From NCBI GenBank assembly GCA_009829735.1, contig CM020618.1:1801547-1865546 (forward strand): a DNA stretch of 64,000 nucleotides, written 5' to 3'. Source of the stretch: Pyropia yezoensis (Eukaryota > Rhodophyta > Bangiophyceae > Bangiales > Bangiaceae). Below the pieces are notes generated by a model that was not told the origin of the DNA, did no database searches, and saw only the letters and a program-made list of their open reading frames with translations. This document shows, piece by piece, positions 1 through 10,048 of this stretch. Made by a program: the position numbers and the translations under genes. Position 1 is the stretch's first letter, and each line of letters opens with the position of its first letter.

Positions 1-1360
1 GTCCTTGTCCTCGTCAGCCAGAGGGATCTGCCAGTAACCGGCATTACAATCCAGCGTCGAGAAGAGGGTGGCATCACCAAGAAAGTCGAGGCAATCATCC
101 ATCCGGGGTATCGGGTATACATCCTTGACTGTCATCTCGTTCAGGCGTCTGTAGTCAACGCAGAAACGGAAGTGACCGCCAGGTTTCGGGACGACTACCA
201 CCGGGAAAGCCCACTCGCCATCAGACGGCTCGATAACATCCATCTTGAGCATCTTGTTAACCTGCTTCTCAATCTCATCCCGGCGATGAGGTCCAGCCCG
301 GTATGGGTGCATGTGCACTGGTTTGGCATCTGGCTTGAGTTGAATCCGGTGTAGGGTGGCGTCCATCTTGCCCAGCTCTCCAGACCACAGGTGCCGATAT
401 TCCTGGAGAAGCTTCTCCAGTGCCTCCTTCAAGTCGGGAGGGACGTTTTCTTGGTTGACCTTCGGCATCCCGGGCGGTGCTTGTTCGGGCTTCGGAGTAG
501 TACGGCCAGCCTGCTCTTGTTCCGGAGATACGTCTAAGGCCGTCAAGTTGGATGCCAGCTCTTGTTGCAGGTTGAAGAGGTCTTCCTTGCTCATAGCGCG
601 GGCGGACCCCCGGTAAGGCTCTGCTGTACCAAATCGAGTGCCCTTGGCGAGGGTTATTGGCTTCCGGCTCACGTTGACGATCAGCACCGAGAACGGGGTG
701 TGCCTCTCCACCTTCTTGTGGTGTCCGTGGGCTAGGTATAATCGGTGTTTCGCCAGAAATTCCTTGCGTCCGTAGATCAGGCATTGACCTGCAGTCCGGG
801 TCGTGACTTGAACCTTGGTCTCCGAGCGAGGAGGTAGGAGCACCGGTTTGATGAGGGTCAAGGTAGAGGGTGGGATGCGTTCCTTCTGGTTCTTGGCCAC
901 ACGAACCTTGGTGTCCAGGTGCTCCAGCACTGGTGACACAAACCCATGGTTGAACTGCACCTTTCCTTCTCCGGGTAGGATGCTCTTGACATGCTGCTTC
1001 TGGAAGTCCCAGCCTAGGATGAGGGGGACTGATAAGGTCTTGACTACTAGAAAGGGAAAAAGCATTGGTTCATTGTTGACATAGATGGCGACGGGAAGAC
1101 GGCCAAGCGGTCGTAGGGTTTGACCTGATGCGTCTACAATCCGGGTCTTGGTAGGCGCTCTCCAGGCATGTCGACGCCAGCCCGGAGGTAACAGGTTCTC
1201 AGTGATGACGCTTGGTCCGGCTCCCGTGTCGACCACCGGCGTAACAGCTTGGGGGAGGCTATCCCCCACACGCATACGAGCATTAATCTTGAGGTTTTCC
1301 TTACGCAGGACGAGCAAGGTCCCCTTGAACAAACAGGGTGTCCAGGCGGCTACCGGTTGA
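1..1360 (-). pseudogene. Family A pol remnant: aspartic protease and start of reverse transcriptase
   Basis: In the minus orientation the protease signature VVDTGAGPS lies near 1240-1212, and RT motifs including the conserved WQIPLADED-type block reach the left edge. Similarity to the plus-strand family A copy (29313-31785) is continuous along the whole stretch. The frame is broken several times, so this is a fossil of a Ty3/gypsy polyprotein. In a living element it would process Gag-Pol and copy the genomic RNA. The remainder lies outside the window. Confidence 0.8.
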
Positions 1361-1460
1361 GCAGGTAACTGCCGTCCTTTCTCCCGGCACGCAAGGGGAG
1401 AACAGGTAGAAGTACCCTGCCGTTGGAGATTCGGGAAGACACTTGGGGAGAGCGCCTGCC

Positions 1461-3221
1461 CTACTCGTTTCCCGGCTCCGAGGAGTCCTTAGAGGTTTCG
1501 GTCTCCAGGTCAAAGTCCGTAGGAGCTTCCCTTGCCAGAGCCTCCGTGATGCTCTGTAAGGTTGCCACTCGGATGGCATGTACCTGTGCCTTGTCCATCT
1601 TGGAGGGTGCCCGCCGGTCAGCCCAGTTGACCGCCTTTGCAAACACCAGTCCTTGACGCTTGAGTTTCTCCTGGAGATCCTCGGGAATGGTCGGGCACTG
1701 GTAGGACATATGATCCTCCTTCTGGCACAGCCAGCAAGACCGGAACCGCTGGTTCCTGATCTGCTTGGGGGCGACCAGGGAAGGTTGCTCCTTAGAAACG
1801 AAGCCGCCCCACTTGTCCCTTGACTCCATGGGTGAGGCCTCGCCAACTGCGAGTACCGGTACAGGGTTATCACCTCCCTTATACTTGTCGGGTCCGGGAC
1901 GAACTCGCGACAACGGCTTGGGGGTTGATACCATAGGAGCCTGGAGGGCCTTGGCTTGCCGGTGCTTGCCCTGGGTGTAGGCCATCAACTGCTGGAAGGT
2001 ATGTCCTTGATGTTCCTGGTTGTAGTTCTCCGCATCCACTTGAAGATATTCAGGAAGCCCCTCCGAGAAGATCATCTTGAGCCTGTCCTCAGGGTAAACG
2101 TTGCCACAAGCATCGCTCATCTCCCGGACACGACGGGCGAACGCCTCTGGAGTCTCTTGTCTCTCCATGGTTGCCCGGTTCAGCCTACCGACTGCCTTAC
2201 GCAGGGAGTCCGCGTCTGCGTAGTTGGACAGGAGCCAGTTGACCGCTTCCGGATAACTCGCGACGGTACGTCCAACAATGTGCCCGGCAGAGTCTGGTAG
2301 AACCTGTGCAAACCGCTGTTCCGCTTCTCCGGTCATGAAGTTAACCAGGAGATAGAGAGCCTTGCCCTCGGACACATCGTTGTCATTGCATGCCTTGACA
2401 AACCGGCGCAGGAAGGCAAAGATAAGCGCCGGTCTCTTCCCGGAAAACTTAGGATGTCCCCCAAAGCTCGGCTGCATTCGCCGGTTCAGGGATGCCATCT
2501 TCTTGGCCATCTTCCGGGTGTAACCTTGGTCTTGGTTCTCCAGCCGGTAGTTACCCCAATACGTGACCTTGTTCAGGGTGGCATCTCCCACTTGGTGGGC
2601 AGGGAAGTCGAACTCGACTAGCCTGCGCCGGGTAGGACCGGGAGATGCATCCCAGTCATATCCCTCCTCAGAGCTGGAGGAACTGGTCTCGCTGGTGCTA
2701 GAGCGGCGGCGACGACGCCGACGCCTACGGCTGCTCCGGTCACCGGTCTTGGAGCTCCCCGCCCCATAGGACGCAAGGGGAGGAAAAGCTTGGCCGGTCC
2801 CAGGAGTCGAAGTCTCAGGAAGACCCGTAGAACCAGTCATAGCGGTGCCTCTGGCACTGCTAGTGCCCACAGGAAGAGGTGTATACACCCAGCTGCCATG
2901 TGTGGGTCCAGGAGTAAACACACCAGGGGCTATCCCTGGAGGTTGAAGAGTAGAACCGACAGGAGGGAGACGTCTGCTGCGAGCGGACTCAAACGCCGTT
3001 GACCCCGGGGTGGCTCCCACAGGAGGAACAGCCGGAGGAACGGGAGCAGGCGGTACTTGGCCGCCTGTAGACTCCAGTCCGCTACCGGATGTCACGCCCA
3101 GGTCTGCTTCACCCGTAGGGAGAACGCCGGGTTGGGCACCGTCCCCCGCGGTGACCAGGGATGCGTCAAGGGACGCGGGGTCTACCCCTTCGGGCACCGT
3201 CGTGCCAGGGAGGGTAGCCAT
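1461..3221 (-). CDS. Family A Gag-like protein
   Basis: A 586-residue open frame starts MATLPGTTVPEG, the same start as the second family A copy. The first ~165 residues are rich in Pro, Gly and Thr. A run of Arg is followed by Ser/Glu-rich sequence (roughly residues 165-190), giving an SR-like basic and acidic patch. The middle part (about 230-420) resembles the retrotransposon gag capsid-type domain (LRRFVKACNDNDVSEG, then FARRVREMSDACGN). A CCHC zinc knuckle of form CX2CX4HX4C sits at CWLCQKEDHMSYQC. Gag of this family should package element RNA in cytoplasmic particles. Of the visible family A genes this is the only one still fully open. Confidence 0.85.
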   Translation of the reverse strand: MATLPGTTVPEGVDPASLDASLVTAGDGAQPGVLPTGEADLGVTSGSGLESTGGQVPPAPVPPAVPPVGATPGSTAFESARSRRLPPVGSTLQPPGIAPGVFTPGPTHGSWVYTPLPVGTSSARGTAMTGSTGLPETSTPGTGQAFPPLASYGAGSSKTGDRSSRRRRRRRRRSSTSETSSSSSEEGYDWDASPGPTRRRLVEFDFPAHQVGDATLNKVTYWGNYRLENQDQGYTRKMAKKMASLNRRMQPSFGGHPKFSGKRPALIFAFLRRFVKACNDNDVSEGKALYLLVNFMTGEAEQRFAQVLPDSAGHIVGRTVASYPEAVNWLLSNYADADSLRKAVGRLNRATMERQETPEAFARRVREMSDACGNVYPEDRLKMIFSEGLPEYLQVDAENYNQEHQGHTFQQLMAYTQGKHRQAKALQAPMVSTPKPLSRVRPGPDKYKGGDNPVPVLAVGEASPMESRDKWGGFVSKEQPSLVAPKQIRNQRFRSCWLCQKEDHMSYQCPTIPEDLQEKLKRQGLVFAKAVNWADRRAPSKMDKAQVHAIRVATLQSITEALAREAPTDFDLETETSKDSSEPGNE

Positions 3222-3408
3222 GTTGGTCTCTTGACAGCCACAGTCCAGTTACCTGCGTGTCCAAAGATCGCAAGACCACAAGAGAGGGGTTGGAGAGCCA
3301 GGAATGGGGTTCCCGTGAACGGGTGCAAATAATTCCCAAACCACAGAAAAAGACAGAATAGGAACAACGCAACCGCTGCTCCCAAATGTCTCTTCTCAAA
3401 CACTCCAA

Positions 3409-3426
3409 TCCCCTGCTGCTCCACCA
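3409..3426 (-). other. Primer-binding site of A1
   Basis: On the minus strand the 18 bases TGGTGGAGCAGCAGGGGA lie a few bases inside the LTR. They are complementary to a tRNA 3' end including its CCA tail. The tRNA should begin GGAGCAG. The same site is used by families B and C. Confidence 0.8.
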
Positions 3427-3430
3427 AATA

Positions 3431-4006
3431 TGTGGTATAAAACTCGATCCTCTCAGACACGTGTCAATATCCCTCGGGGGAAAGGGACAGGTAACGCAGA
3501 AAGGGGAACTACGAGAATGGTATGCCTGTTGCCTCACGTGCCTGCTCGCAGGGCAAACAGATACGCACGGTAGTGCACACGGGGAAGAGGAAAGCAAACG
3601 CGCAGTTGTCTTTTTCCCTGAGGGCGCGGGCCGAGGGCGCCTCGCTGTCCCTCTTAACGTGCATCTGGGGGAACCCCGGCACGTTGGCCCGGTAGCCCCC
3701 CCATAACCCCGAGTGGCCCCGACCCGAGTCTAACCTCGTCAGGTCGGGGGCCACTATCACTACTAATTCTATTCCCACTCACTAATCTCACACTCAAATT
3801 CTCTCAAATCAAGTCCCTCACAAATATGCAAAAACACATCAGAAATCCCTCTCTCGCGTGTGGATAGCGTAGTCCACCGCATCCCAGTGCCGGGCACGGG
3901 CCACGGCCGCCAACCATCGCCACACGGCGGGCGTGTTCTGGCACCTGGTGCCCTCTGGTTGCAGTCCCGGGTCGGCGCCAAGTCGGGGCCAGGGATGCTA
4001 CACACA
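3431..4006 (-). repeat. 5' LTR of family A copy A1
   Basis: About 576 bp, matching the plus-strand LTR at 26764-27340. In element orientation it begins near TGTGTGTAGCATCC and ends ATACCACA, just before the primer-binding site. The outer boundary is set by where similarity to the other copy stops, so it may be off by a few bases. The partner LTR is outside the window, so no age can be read. Confidence 0.75.
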
Positions 4007-4700
4007 CCATCGCGGTCAATATGGTCCGGGCGGGTGAGTGAACAGTCAGACTGGATAGACTGCACAATTGCTTCCGGGGTGTCGCCGGTCGAGGAGTTCG
4101 CATTGCGGCGCTTCTGCGGGAGGATCTTCTGGGACACAGAACCGCCCACCGATCTCGCGCCCTCTGGGTGGCTCTCTTGGCTTGGCGGCGGTAAACCAGT
4201 GATGCTTCGCGATGGGCTTGCGCCCGAGTCGCTCGGCATTGTGCCCAAGAGACAGCTCAGGGTCGAGGCGGGTGGGGGAGCAGGAGCGGGGGGCGTCGAG
4301 GACGGTGGCGGAGCAGGAGGGGCGGACGGGGAGGACAGGAGCGTGACGCTGGCTGGCACCGAGAGCAATCGCACCACGCGCCAAGGCTCATATGGGTGCG
4401 GCACAGCAGGGCTGGCACCATTTTCTGAGCGGGCTCTGGTTGGTGCTGGCCCGGCGGTGCTGCACGCAGGGGCTACGTTGGGCTGCTCCTCGCCCAGGCG
4501 ATACGTGTGCCTGCGCGAGGAGCACTCGCACCGCCCTGCTCCCTGGTCCTGTGACGACTGCAACCCTGGACTGGAAGAGACGTCGGCCTCGGAGGCTCCC
4601 ACGTAGGGATGGTGGCGTGTCGTGATTGATGGACAGGCGGTTTGCGAAGAGGCTGCTGACCACCGCGGAAAAAACGGACAAGCGGCGCGTCTCGGAGGTC
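4007..4700. other. Unassigned DNA flanking A1
   Basis: Both strands are open for long stretches (plus about 3860-4606, minus about 4734-3769), as expected at this GC content. The minus reading is Pro/Ser-rich with no recognisable domain. Either could be the remains of an exon cut by the A1 insertion, but I see nothing that decides it. Confidence 0.4.
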
Positions 4701-4706
4701 CAAAAC

Positions 4707-4795
4707 GGCGCCACCCCACGTCCAAGCGTTTCAAATCCGCGCCGCCCCACGTCCAAGCGTTTCATAACGACGCCACCCTACGTCCAAGCACTGAG
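4707..4795. repeat. Short tandem repeat, three units of about 31 bp
   Basis: Three consecutive units share the core CCACGTCCAAGCGTTTC. The third unit has drifted (CCTACGTCCAAGC). The units contain an ACGT-type core, so they could be protein-binding sites. No coding role is apparent. Confidence 0.7.
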
Positions 4796-4836
4796 ACGCA
4801 CACTGCCTTATCAATTACTGGCTGAAGTCCTCCTGG

Positions 4837-4979
4837 TACCCTTGGGAATCTGCGCAGTGGGTATCTGATACTCTTGGCTGAAACGGTACTGTGTATGAGG
4901 CGAATATCGATTTCCGACAAGAGTACTCCAGATACCCTTGCTTCATACCCGCGTAGTACCCTTGGGCGCGATACCCTTG
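4837..4979. promoter_or_regulatory. Cluster of TACCCTTG-type octamers
   Basis: TACCCTTG occurs at about 4837, 4932, 4957 and 4972, and a variant TACTCTTG at about 4869. They lie just upstream of the G/C-run island and 2.7 kb before the bZIP gene start. They may be a regulator-binding cluster or a decayed repeat. A GTACAGTAC motif follows at 4998-5006. Confidence 0.35.
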
Positions 4980-5007
4980 ATCAGGCCTGCAATACATGTA
5001 CAGTACG

Positions 5008-5439
5008 TGTTTGGGGGGGGGGGGGGGGGGGATGGCGCTGGTAGAAAAAACAGCCGCGTGTGCGTGCGGGGGGTGGCGGGGGGTGCGCGTCGGTCAATGG
5101 TGGGGCTTTCCGGGAGGGGAGGCGGGGCAGGGGCGCGGGACAGCGACGGGGGGCGTCTGCGCGGTGCGGCGGGGCGGGACGGGGGCGTACGGACGGGCGC
5201 CGGTGCGGCGCGGTGCGACGCGCCGGTGCGGCGCGGCGCGGCGCGGCTGGCGGCGGCGCGGGCCGCGGCGCGGAGGGCTGGCGCGGCGACGCGAGCGTGA
5301 CGCGGCCGCGGCGGCACGCCACGGGGGCGCGGCGGCCGGGCGGGCGGCCGGGCCGGGCGGCCGGGCGGCCGGGGGGGCGAGGCCGCTGGCCGCCATTGCC
5401 GAGGGGCGTTTGGCGACGGGCGCCGCGGCTGGGGTGACT

Positions 5440-5477
<38 letters not shown>

Positions 5478-7476
5478 GGTGGTGGTGGTGGCGGTGGTGG
5501 CGGTGGTGGCGGTGACGGCGACCGGTGACAGCGCGCCCGCCGCCGCCGCGCCGCTGCCACCGCCGCCGTCGCTGACGCCGCTGACGCCGCCACCACCGGG
5601 CGGCGGGTCTCTTCTCTCCCCCGCAAGCCCCCCCCCCTCCTCCTTCCCCTTGTTCCACCCCCGCCCGTCCACCCCTCCCCCCGGTGGTGAAACGTGCACA
5701 GCAATGGACGGCGGGGGGAGGGGGCGGCGGCAGCGGCGGTGGCGGCGGCGGCCGCCCCCGTCCCCATTGACGGCGGCCGCGTCAGGCTTGACGGCCGTCG
5801 CGTAAGGCGATGGCGAGGGCACACAGGGGAAAAAAAGGGGGGGGGGGAGGGGGGTGGCGGGGGGGGGGGGGGGGGCAGAGGGGGGAAGGGGAAGGGGAAG
5901 GGGGAGGTGCCAGAGAGATCCTTACCAAGGTACCTACATACCTACGGGGCGGGGGAGGAACAGGAGAGGGCGGTACGTAAAAGTTGTTGCGGGGTGGCGG
6001 GGGGTGTGGGGGGAGGGTGGGTGAGTGAGTGGGGGGGGTGGGGGGGGGGGGGGTGGGGGGGGCGGGGAGGGAGGGGGCACGTTGGCGGGGATGCAGCCAA
6101 GACGAGCCCCCCCCCCCCCCGCCGACGCCCGGCCGCCGCGCGGCGGCGCGGCGGCGCTGCGGCGACGGGACGCCGCGGCGGCGCCGTCACGACGGCCGCT
6201 CGCGGGAGGGGCGGCGGCCGCCGCGGGTGGCGCGGTACAAGGGGCGCCGGGCGGTGGAGGCGGCGGCGGCGGCGGCAGCGGCGGCGGCGGCAGCGGCGGC
6301 AGCGGCCGCGGCGGCCGTGCCGGCAGCGGCGGGGGGGTGTCGTCTGGGCCGGCGCCCGGTCGGGTCCCAGAGGTGCACCAACGAGCCGCCGCCGCGGCGG
6401 CCGGCTGCCGCGCCTCTGCCCCGCGGGGGGGGTGGGCGGGCGGGCTGGCGGACGGGCGGGCGGGCGGGCGGGCGGGCGGGCGGCCCGGCGGGCGGGCGGG
6501 GGTGTGCGCGCGCATTGTCCCCCCCCCCCCCCCCCCCCCCCCCCTCCCTCCGCCTCCCCCCCGCCCCTTGACCCGCTCCCCCGCCGCCGCCGCCGTCCCC
6601 ATTGTCGGGGGTGGTTGGCCACGCCGCCCCCGGCGGGCCGCCCCGCGCGTGCGCTCGCTGCCGCCCCCCGCCCCGCGTCGACGGGCAACGACGGCAGCAG
6701 CGGCAGCGGCAGCGGCGGCGGTGGCGGCGCCATGGCCATTCCCCCCCGACGGTGGTCGGCACGGGCCCGTGGGGAGGGCCGGGGGGGGGGGGGAAGGGGG
6801 TGGGGGGCGGGGGGGGGGTTGGGCTGCTGCTCCCGTCCCCGCGAGGACAGACGCCACCGCGGGCGGGGGCGCGGGCGCATCGCCCGCGACTACCGCCCCG
6901 CTCACCCCGCCTCCCCCCCCCCCCGCCCCCCCCCCCGCTCTGTCCGCATCGTCTACCCCCCCCCCCCGCTTGGCGGCGGTGGACTGCGCGCCGGGGGGGG
7001 AGGCGCCACCCCCCCGCCCGCGTGCGCCCGCACCCCCTACAGGCTGCCGCTGCCGCTGCCGCCGCGCGCGCGCGCGCGCGCGCGCGTGACAGCCCCCCCG
7101 CGCTCCCCCGCCCGCCGCCCCCCCCTCGACCCCCGCCTTAGTTTTTTTTTTTCAACCCGCGCCCTAAAGGGGGGAGTTGAGAGCCCGTCGGGTCACACCA
7201 GCAGCAGCAGCAGCAGCAGCAGCACCACCACCACCACCACCCCCGCCCACCCCCCCCCCCTCCTCAACCCCCCCCTTCCAAACACACCCTCCCTGCCGGC
7301 ACCCCGCTGCCCGACCCCCCGTGCGCCTGCTACTGCCACCGCCGCCGGCCCCACACGGGCCGGCCCGCTGCCACACAGCCCCCCGTTTGGGGGCTGTGGG
7401 CATTGGGCGGGGTGGGACGGACGGGCAGGGCGGCCGCCAGCGGGGCCACCCTGCGCGGGAGGGGGGGGCGTTCTCC

Positions 7477-7510
<34 letters not shown>

Positions 7511-7678
7511 GGGACGCCGTGCTGAGCGACGCCGGCGGTGACGGTGGCCGCGGCGGCGGCGGCGGCAGCGGCGGCGGGCCGCGGTGGTGGCAGCGGCGAC
7601 CACAGCGACGGCGGCGGCAGGAGGCGCCGGCGCGTACTGTACAGCCGCGGCTGCGGAGGGTTCGGCGCTGGTCTGGCC
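5008..7678. repeat. Extreme GC low-complexity island with G and C homopolymer runs
   Basis: The stretch holds G runs of about 20 or more bases (5011-5030, 7482-7509), long C runs (about 6519-6545) and GGC/GCC triplet tracts (5443-5520, 6260-6330). It also has GGGC arrays (6438-6500) and a CG dinucleotide run near 7070-7085. All six frames are open for hundreds of codons because stop codons need A and T. The predicted products are homopolymers of Gly, Ala, Pro and Arg with no domain, so I call no gene here. It may be the 5' region of the bZIP gene that follows. The number of bases in the longest runs is probably unreliable in any assembly. Confidence 0.7.
7199..7240 (+). repeat. CAG microsatellite followed by CAC/ACC microsatellite
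   Basis: About eight CAG units run directly into about five CAC units inside the G/C-run island. This is a plain simple-sequence repeat and likely varies in length between individuals. Confidence 0.85.
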
Positions 7679-8815
7679 ATGCCGCCACCGCCGCCGCCGC
7701 CACCGCCGCCCCACAGCGTCCTCCTGCCCCTCCCCGCAGTGGCGGTCGGGGGGGGGGGCGTCATGCCCCTGCCGCTGCTCCCGCCGCCACCACCGCCCCT
7801 GCCGATGCCGACGCCGACGCCGACGCCGACGTCTGCGCCGATGCCGCTGCCGCTGCCGCTGCCCCTGCCGCTGCCGCTGCCGCTGCCGCTGCCGCCGCCA
7901 CCGCCGCCGCTGCTGCCGCCACCGCCGCCGCCCCACCGGCCCCCTCCGCCACCCCGGCGGTGGATAGGGGCGCCCCTCGGGGGGGGGGCGGCGGCGCTGC
8001 GTGGCGTGCCAAGGACGACGCCGTCGCTGCCGCTCCTGCCACCGCCGCGGCGGCGCGACGGTGGGGGGGCGGGGGGGGGACGGGGTTGGTGCGTCCGTGG
8101 CGGCCGCCCGCTACCGGCACTGCCGCTGCCGCTGCCGCTGCCGCCTCTCTCTGGTGATTGCGGCGGCGGGTCGGCAGCGGTGGTGACCGCGGCGACCGCC
8201 ACGGTGCTGGCGTCGGCAGCAGCGCCGCCGCCCTGCGGGGGGCGGGGCTGGGTGACTGCCGCGGACGGCGACGGCGACGGCAGCGGTGGCAGCGGCAGCG
8301 GCAGCGGCGGTGGCGGCGACGGCAGTGGCGGTGGCGGTGGCGGCGGTGGTGGCGGTGGCAGGGGGGGACGCGGACCGAGGGGGGGGGGGGAGGGTGGCCC
8401 CGACGGCGCCGCCGTCGAGGGCCACTCCCCCGTGGATGTGGTCGCCGCCGCGTCGGGGGTGAGGGTGTGGGGGGGGGGGGCGCCGCCGGGCTGGGCCGCC
8501 GCCGGCAAGGCCCCCCCGCCGGCTCCCGGCAGGGCCGCCGCCGGAAATGGCCGCAGCGGTGGCAGTGGCGGCAGTGGCGGCGGCAAGGGGGGGGGTGTGC
8601 CGGTGCTCGCTCCCCGCCCGTCCCGCGACGAGGCGGGCAGGAAGGCGGGGACGGCGACAGGGGCCACCGTCGCGGCCCCCGCCCCCGCCCCGGCGCCCGC
8701 CCCCGGCGCTACCGTCCCCACCGCCGTCCCCATCACAGCCGCCACCGCTGCCGCTGCCGCAAAGAGCAACAGCAGTGCCGCTGCTGCCGTGGCCGCCGAC
8801 GCCGGCGCGACGGCA

Positions 8816-8846
<31 letters not shown>

Positions 8847-9020
8847 CGGCGGCGGTGGCGGCGGCAACGGCCGACAAGCGGCGGCAAAACAAAGAGTCGG
8901 CCGCCCGCTTCCGGGTGGCCCAAAAGGCCCGCACCGCCGCGCGGGAAGCGGCGCTCGCCGCGGCGGTGGCAGAGGTGGCGGCGCTGCGACGGGCGCTCGC
9001 CGCCGCCGCGGGGCGCCTCG

Positions 9021-9053
<33 letters not shown>

Positions 9054-9700
9054 GCGCCGCGTGTGGCGGTGGTGGTGGTGGCGGCGGCGGCAGCGGCGGC
9101 GGCGGAGGGGGCCGCGGCGGCGGAGGCGGCGGCGGTGGCGGCGGTGTGGTGGCGGAGGCGCGGGTGGCCGCCACGGTGTTTGCCCCCCCCTCCCCCGCCC
9201 GCATGCCGCCGCCGGCTTCGCGGCCAGGCGCGGCTGCGTCACCGCCGTCGCGTAAGCGGGGGCGTGACGCGATGGCCATCTCCTCCCTCCTCAGCGGCAG
9301 CGACGTGACCGGCCCGTCTGGGGAGGGGCGGGGTGGCGGCGGCGGCCGCTGGTGCCCGTCCCCCCCATCGCCAATGGCGCAGGCAGGGGGGGGGGGGGAG
9401 GGGCGGGTGGCGGCCGGGCCCCCACCCACGGGCGGTGGCGGCGGGGCCGACGGCCTGCGGGCGGTGGGGGGACTCCCCCCCGCCGTCGGGCGGGCGGGTG
9501 ACGGGGGGGGGGGGTGGGAGGCAGGCGGGGAAGGGGGCGGCGGCGGCGGCGGCGGCGGTGGAGGTGGCCGGCCCCCCGCGGCCGCCGCCCTGCCCGCGGG
9601 GGAGTGGCGCGCCGGCGGGTGGGGGGGGGGGTGGGGGGGGTGGGCGCCCCCGTGGACGCCCGGCCGCCTCGGTGGGGGCCTCTCCAGCGACCGCAGGTGA
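7679..9700 (+). CDS. bZIP transcription factor with homopolymer-rich flanks
   Basis: From the first in-frame ATG the frame runs 673 codons. Residues 400-412 carry a bZIP basic region, KRRQNKESAARFR, with the invariant Asn and Arg in the N-x7-R spacing that contacts DNA. An Ala-rich helix follows, with Leu/Val at seven-residue spacing (L426, V433, L440, L447), i.e. a short weak zipper. Upstream are Pro-Leu and Pro-Thr dipeptide repeats encoded by 6-bp units at about 7800-7925. Downstream are Gly tracts, a basic PSRKRGR patch (possible nuclear signal) and AMAISSLLSGS, reminiscent of short motifs in fungal regulators. The basic region resembles the fungal Gcn4/Cys3 kind. The start is uncertain because the next in-frame stop upstream is at 7523, and a ~25-G run after the zipper makes the C-terminal frame uncertain. 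The role is presumably nuclear gene regulation; the target is unknown. Confidence 0.65.
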
Positions 9701-10048
9701 GGGAGGGCGCCGAGGGCGGGAGCCGCGGCAGCGGAGCGCGCGGGGGGGGGGTGACGGTACGACGGGGGCGCCCCCAGCGCCAAGCCTGTCTGGACGGCGG
9801 GGTGGGAAACAAAAAAAAGCATCGAGGCCGTTCGTGACACAGAACACTCCACACCGAGACGCTGCCGGCGGCCGCACCGAGTACAGGCGACCCGGTGGGG
9901 TGGCTCTACCGCCACCCACCTTCCCCACTTGGTGGACCTGCGACCGCGCCAGCCGCAGCCGCCGCCGACGCGTCCGCCCCCCCTCCTCCCCCCCTCCCCC
10001 CCCCCGCACCAGCCCTCCCCCGCCCGCCTACCTGCCCCAGCTTGCTTC
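9701..10048. other. Convergent intergenic spacer
   Basis: This lies between the bZIP frame and the 3' end of the molybdenum insertase gene. It is C-rich with no recognisable gene. Both transcripts should end here. Confidence 0.5.

Larger units (their letters stand above)
1..4006 (-). mobile_element. Ty3/gypsy LTR retrotransposon, family A copy A1 (5' part)
   Basis: Reading on the minus strand there are a 5' LTR (4006-3431), a primer-binding site, a gag frame, and a protease to reverse transcriptase region that leaves the window at base 1. The same parts recur on the plus strand at 26764-31785, which defines family A. The gag frame is open, but the pol part is broken in several places, so I treat this copy as a fossil. 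The 3' half is outside the window. The family assignment rests on the retropepsin DTGAG signature and on RT sequence at the left edge (a WQIPLADED-type block). Confidence 0.9.

Noticed and set aside
3860-4606. 248-codon plus frame next to A1
   Set aside because: It starts within the A1 LTR, so the N-terminal part cannot be a host gene. No domain was seen in the rest.
5694-7541. 615-codon plus frame with a HTGEKKGG stretch like a zinc-finger linker
   Set aside because: No Cys2-His2 units on either side. The match is a chance short string in G-rich sequence.
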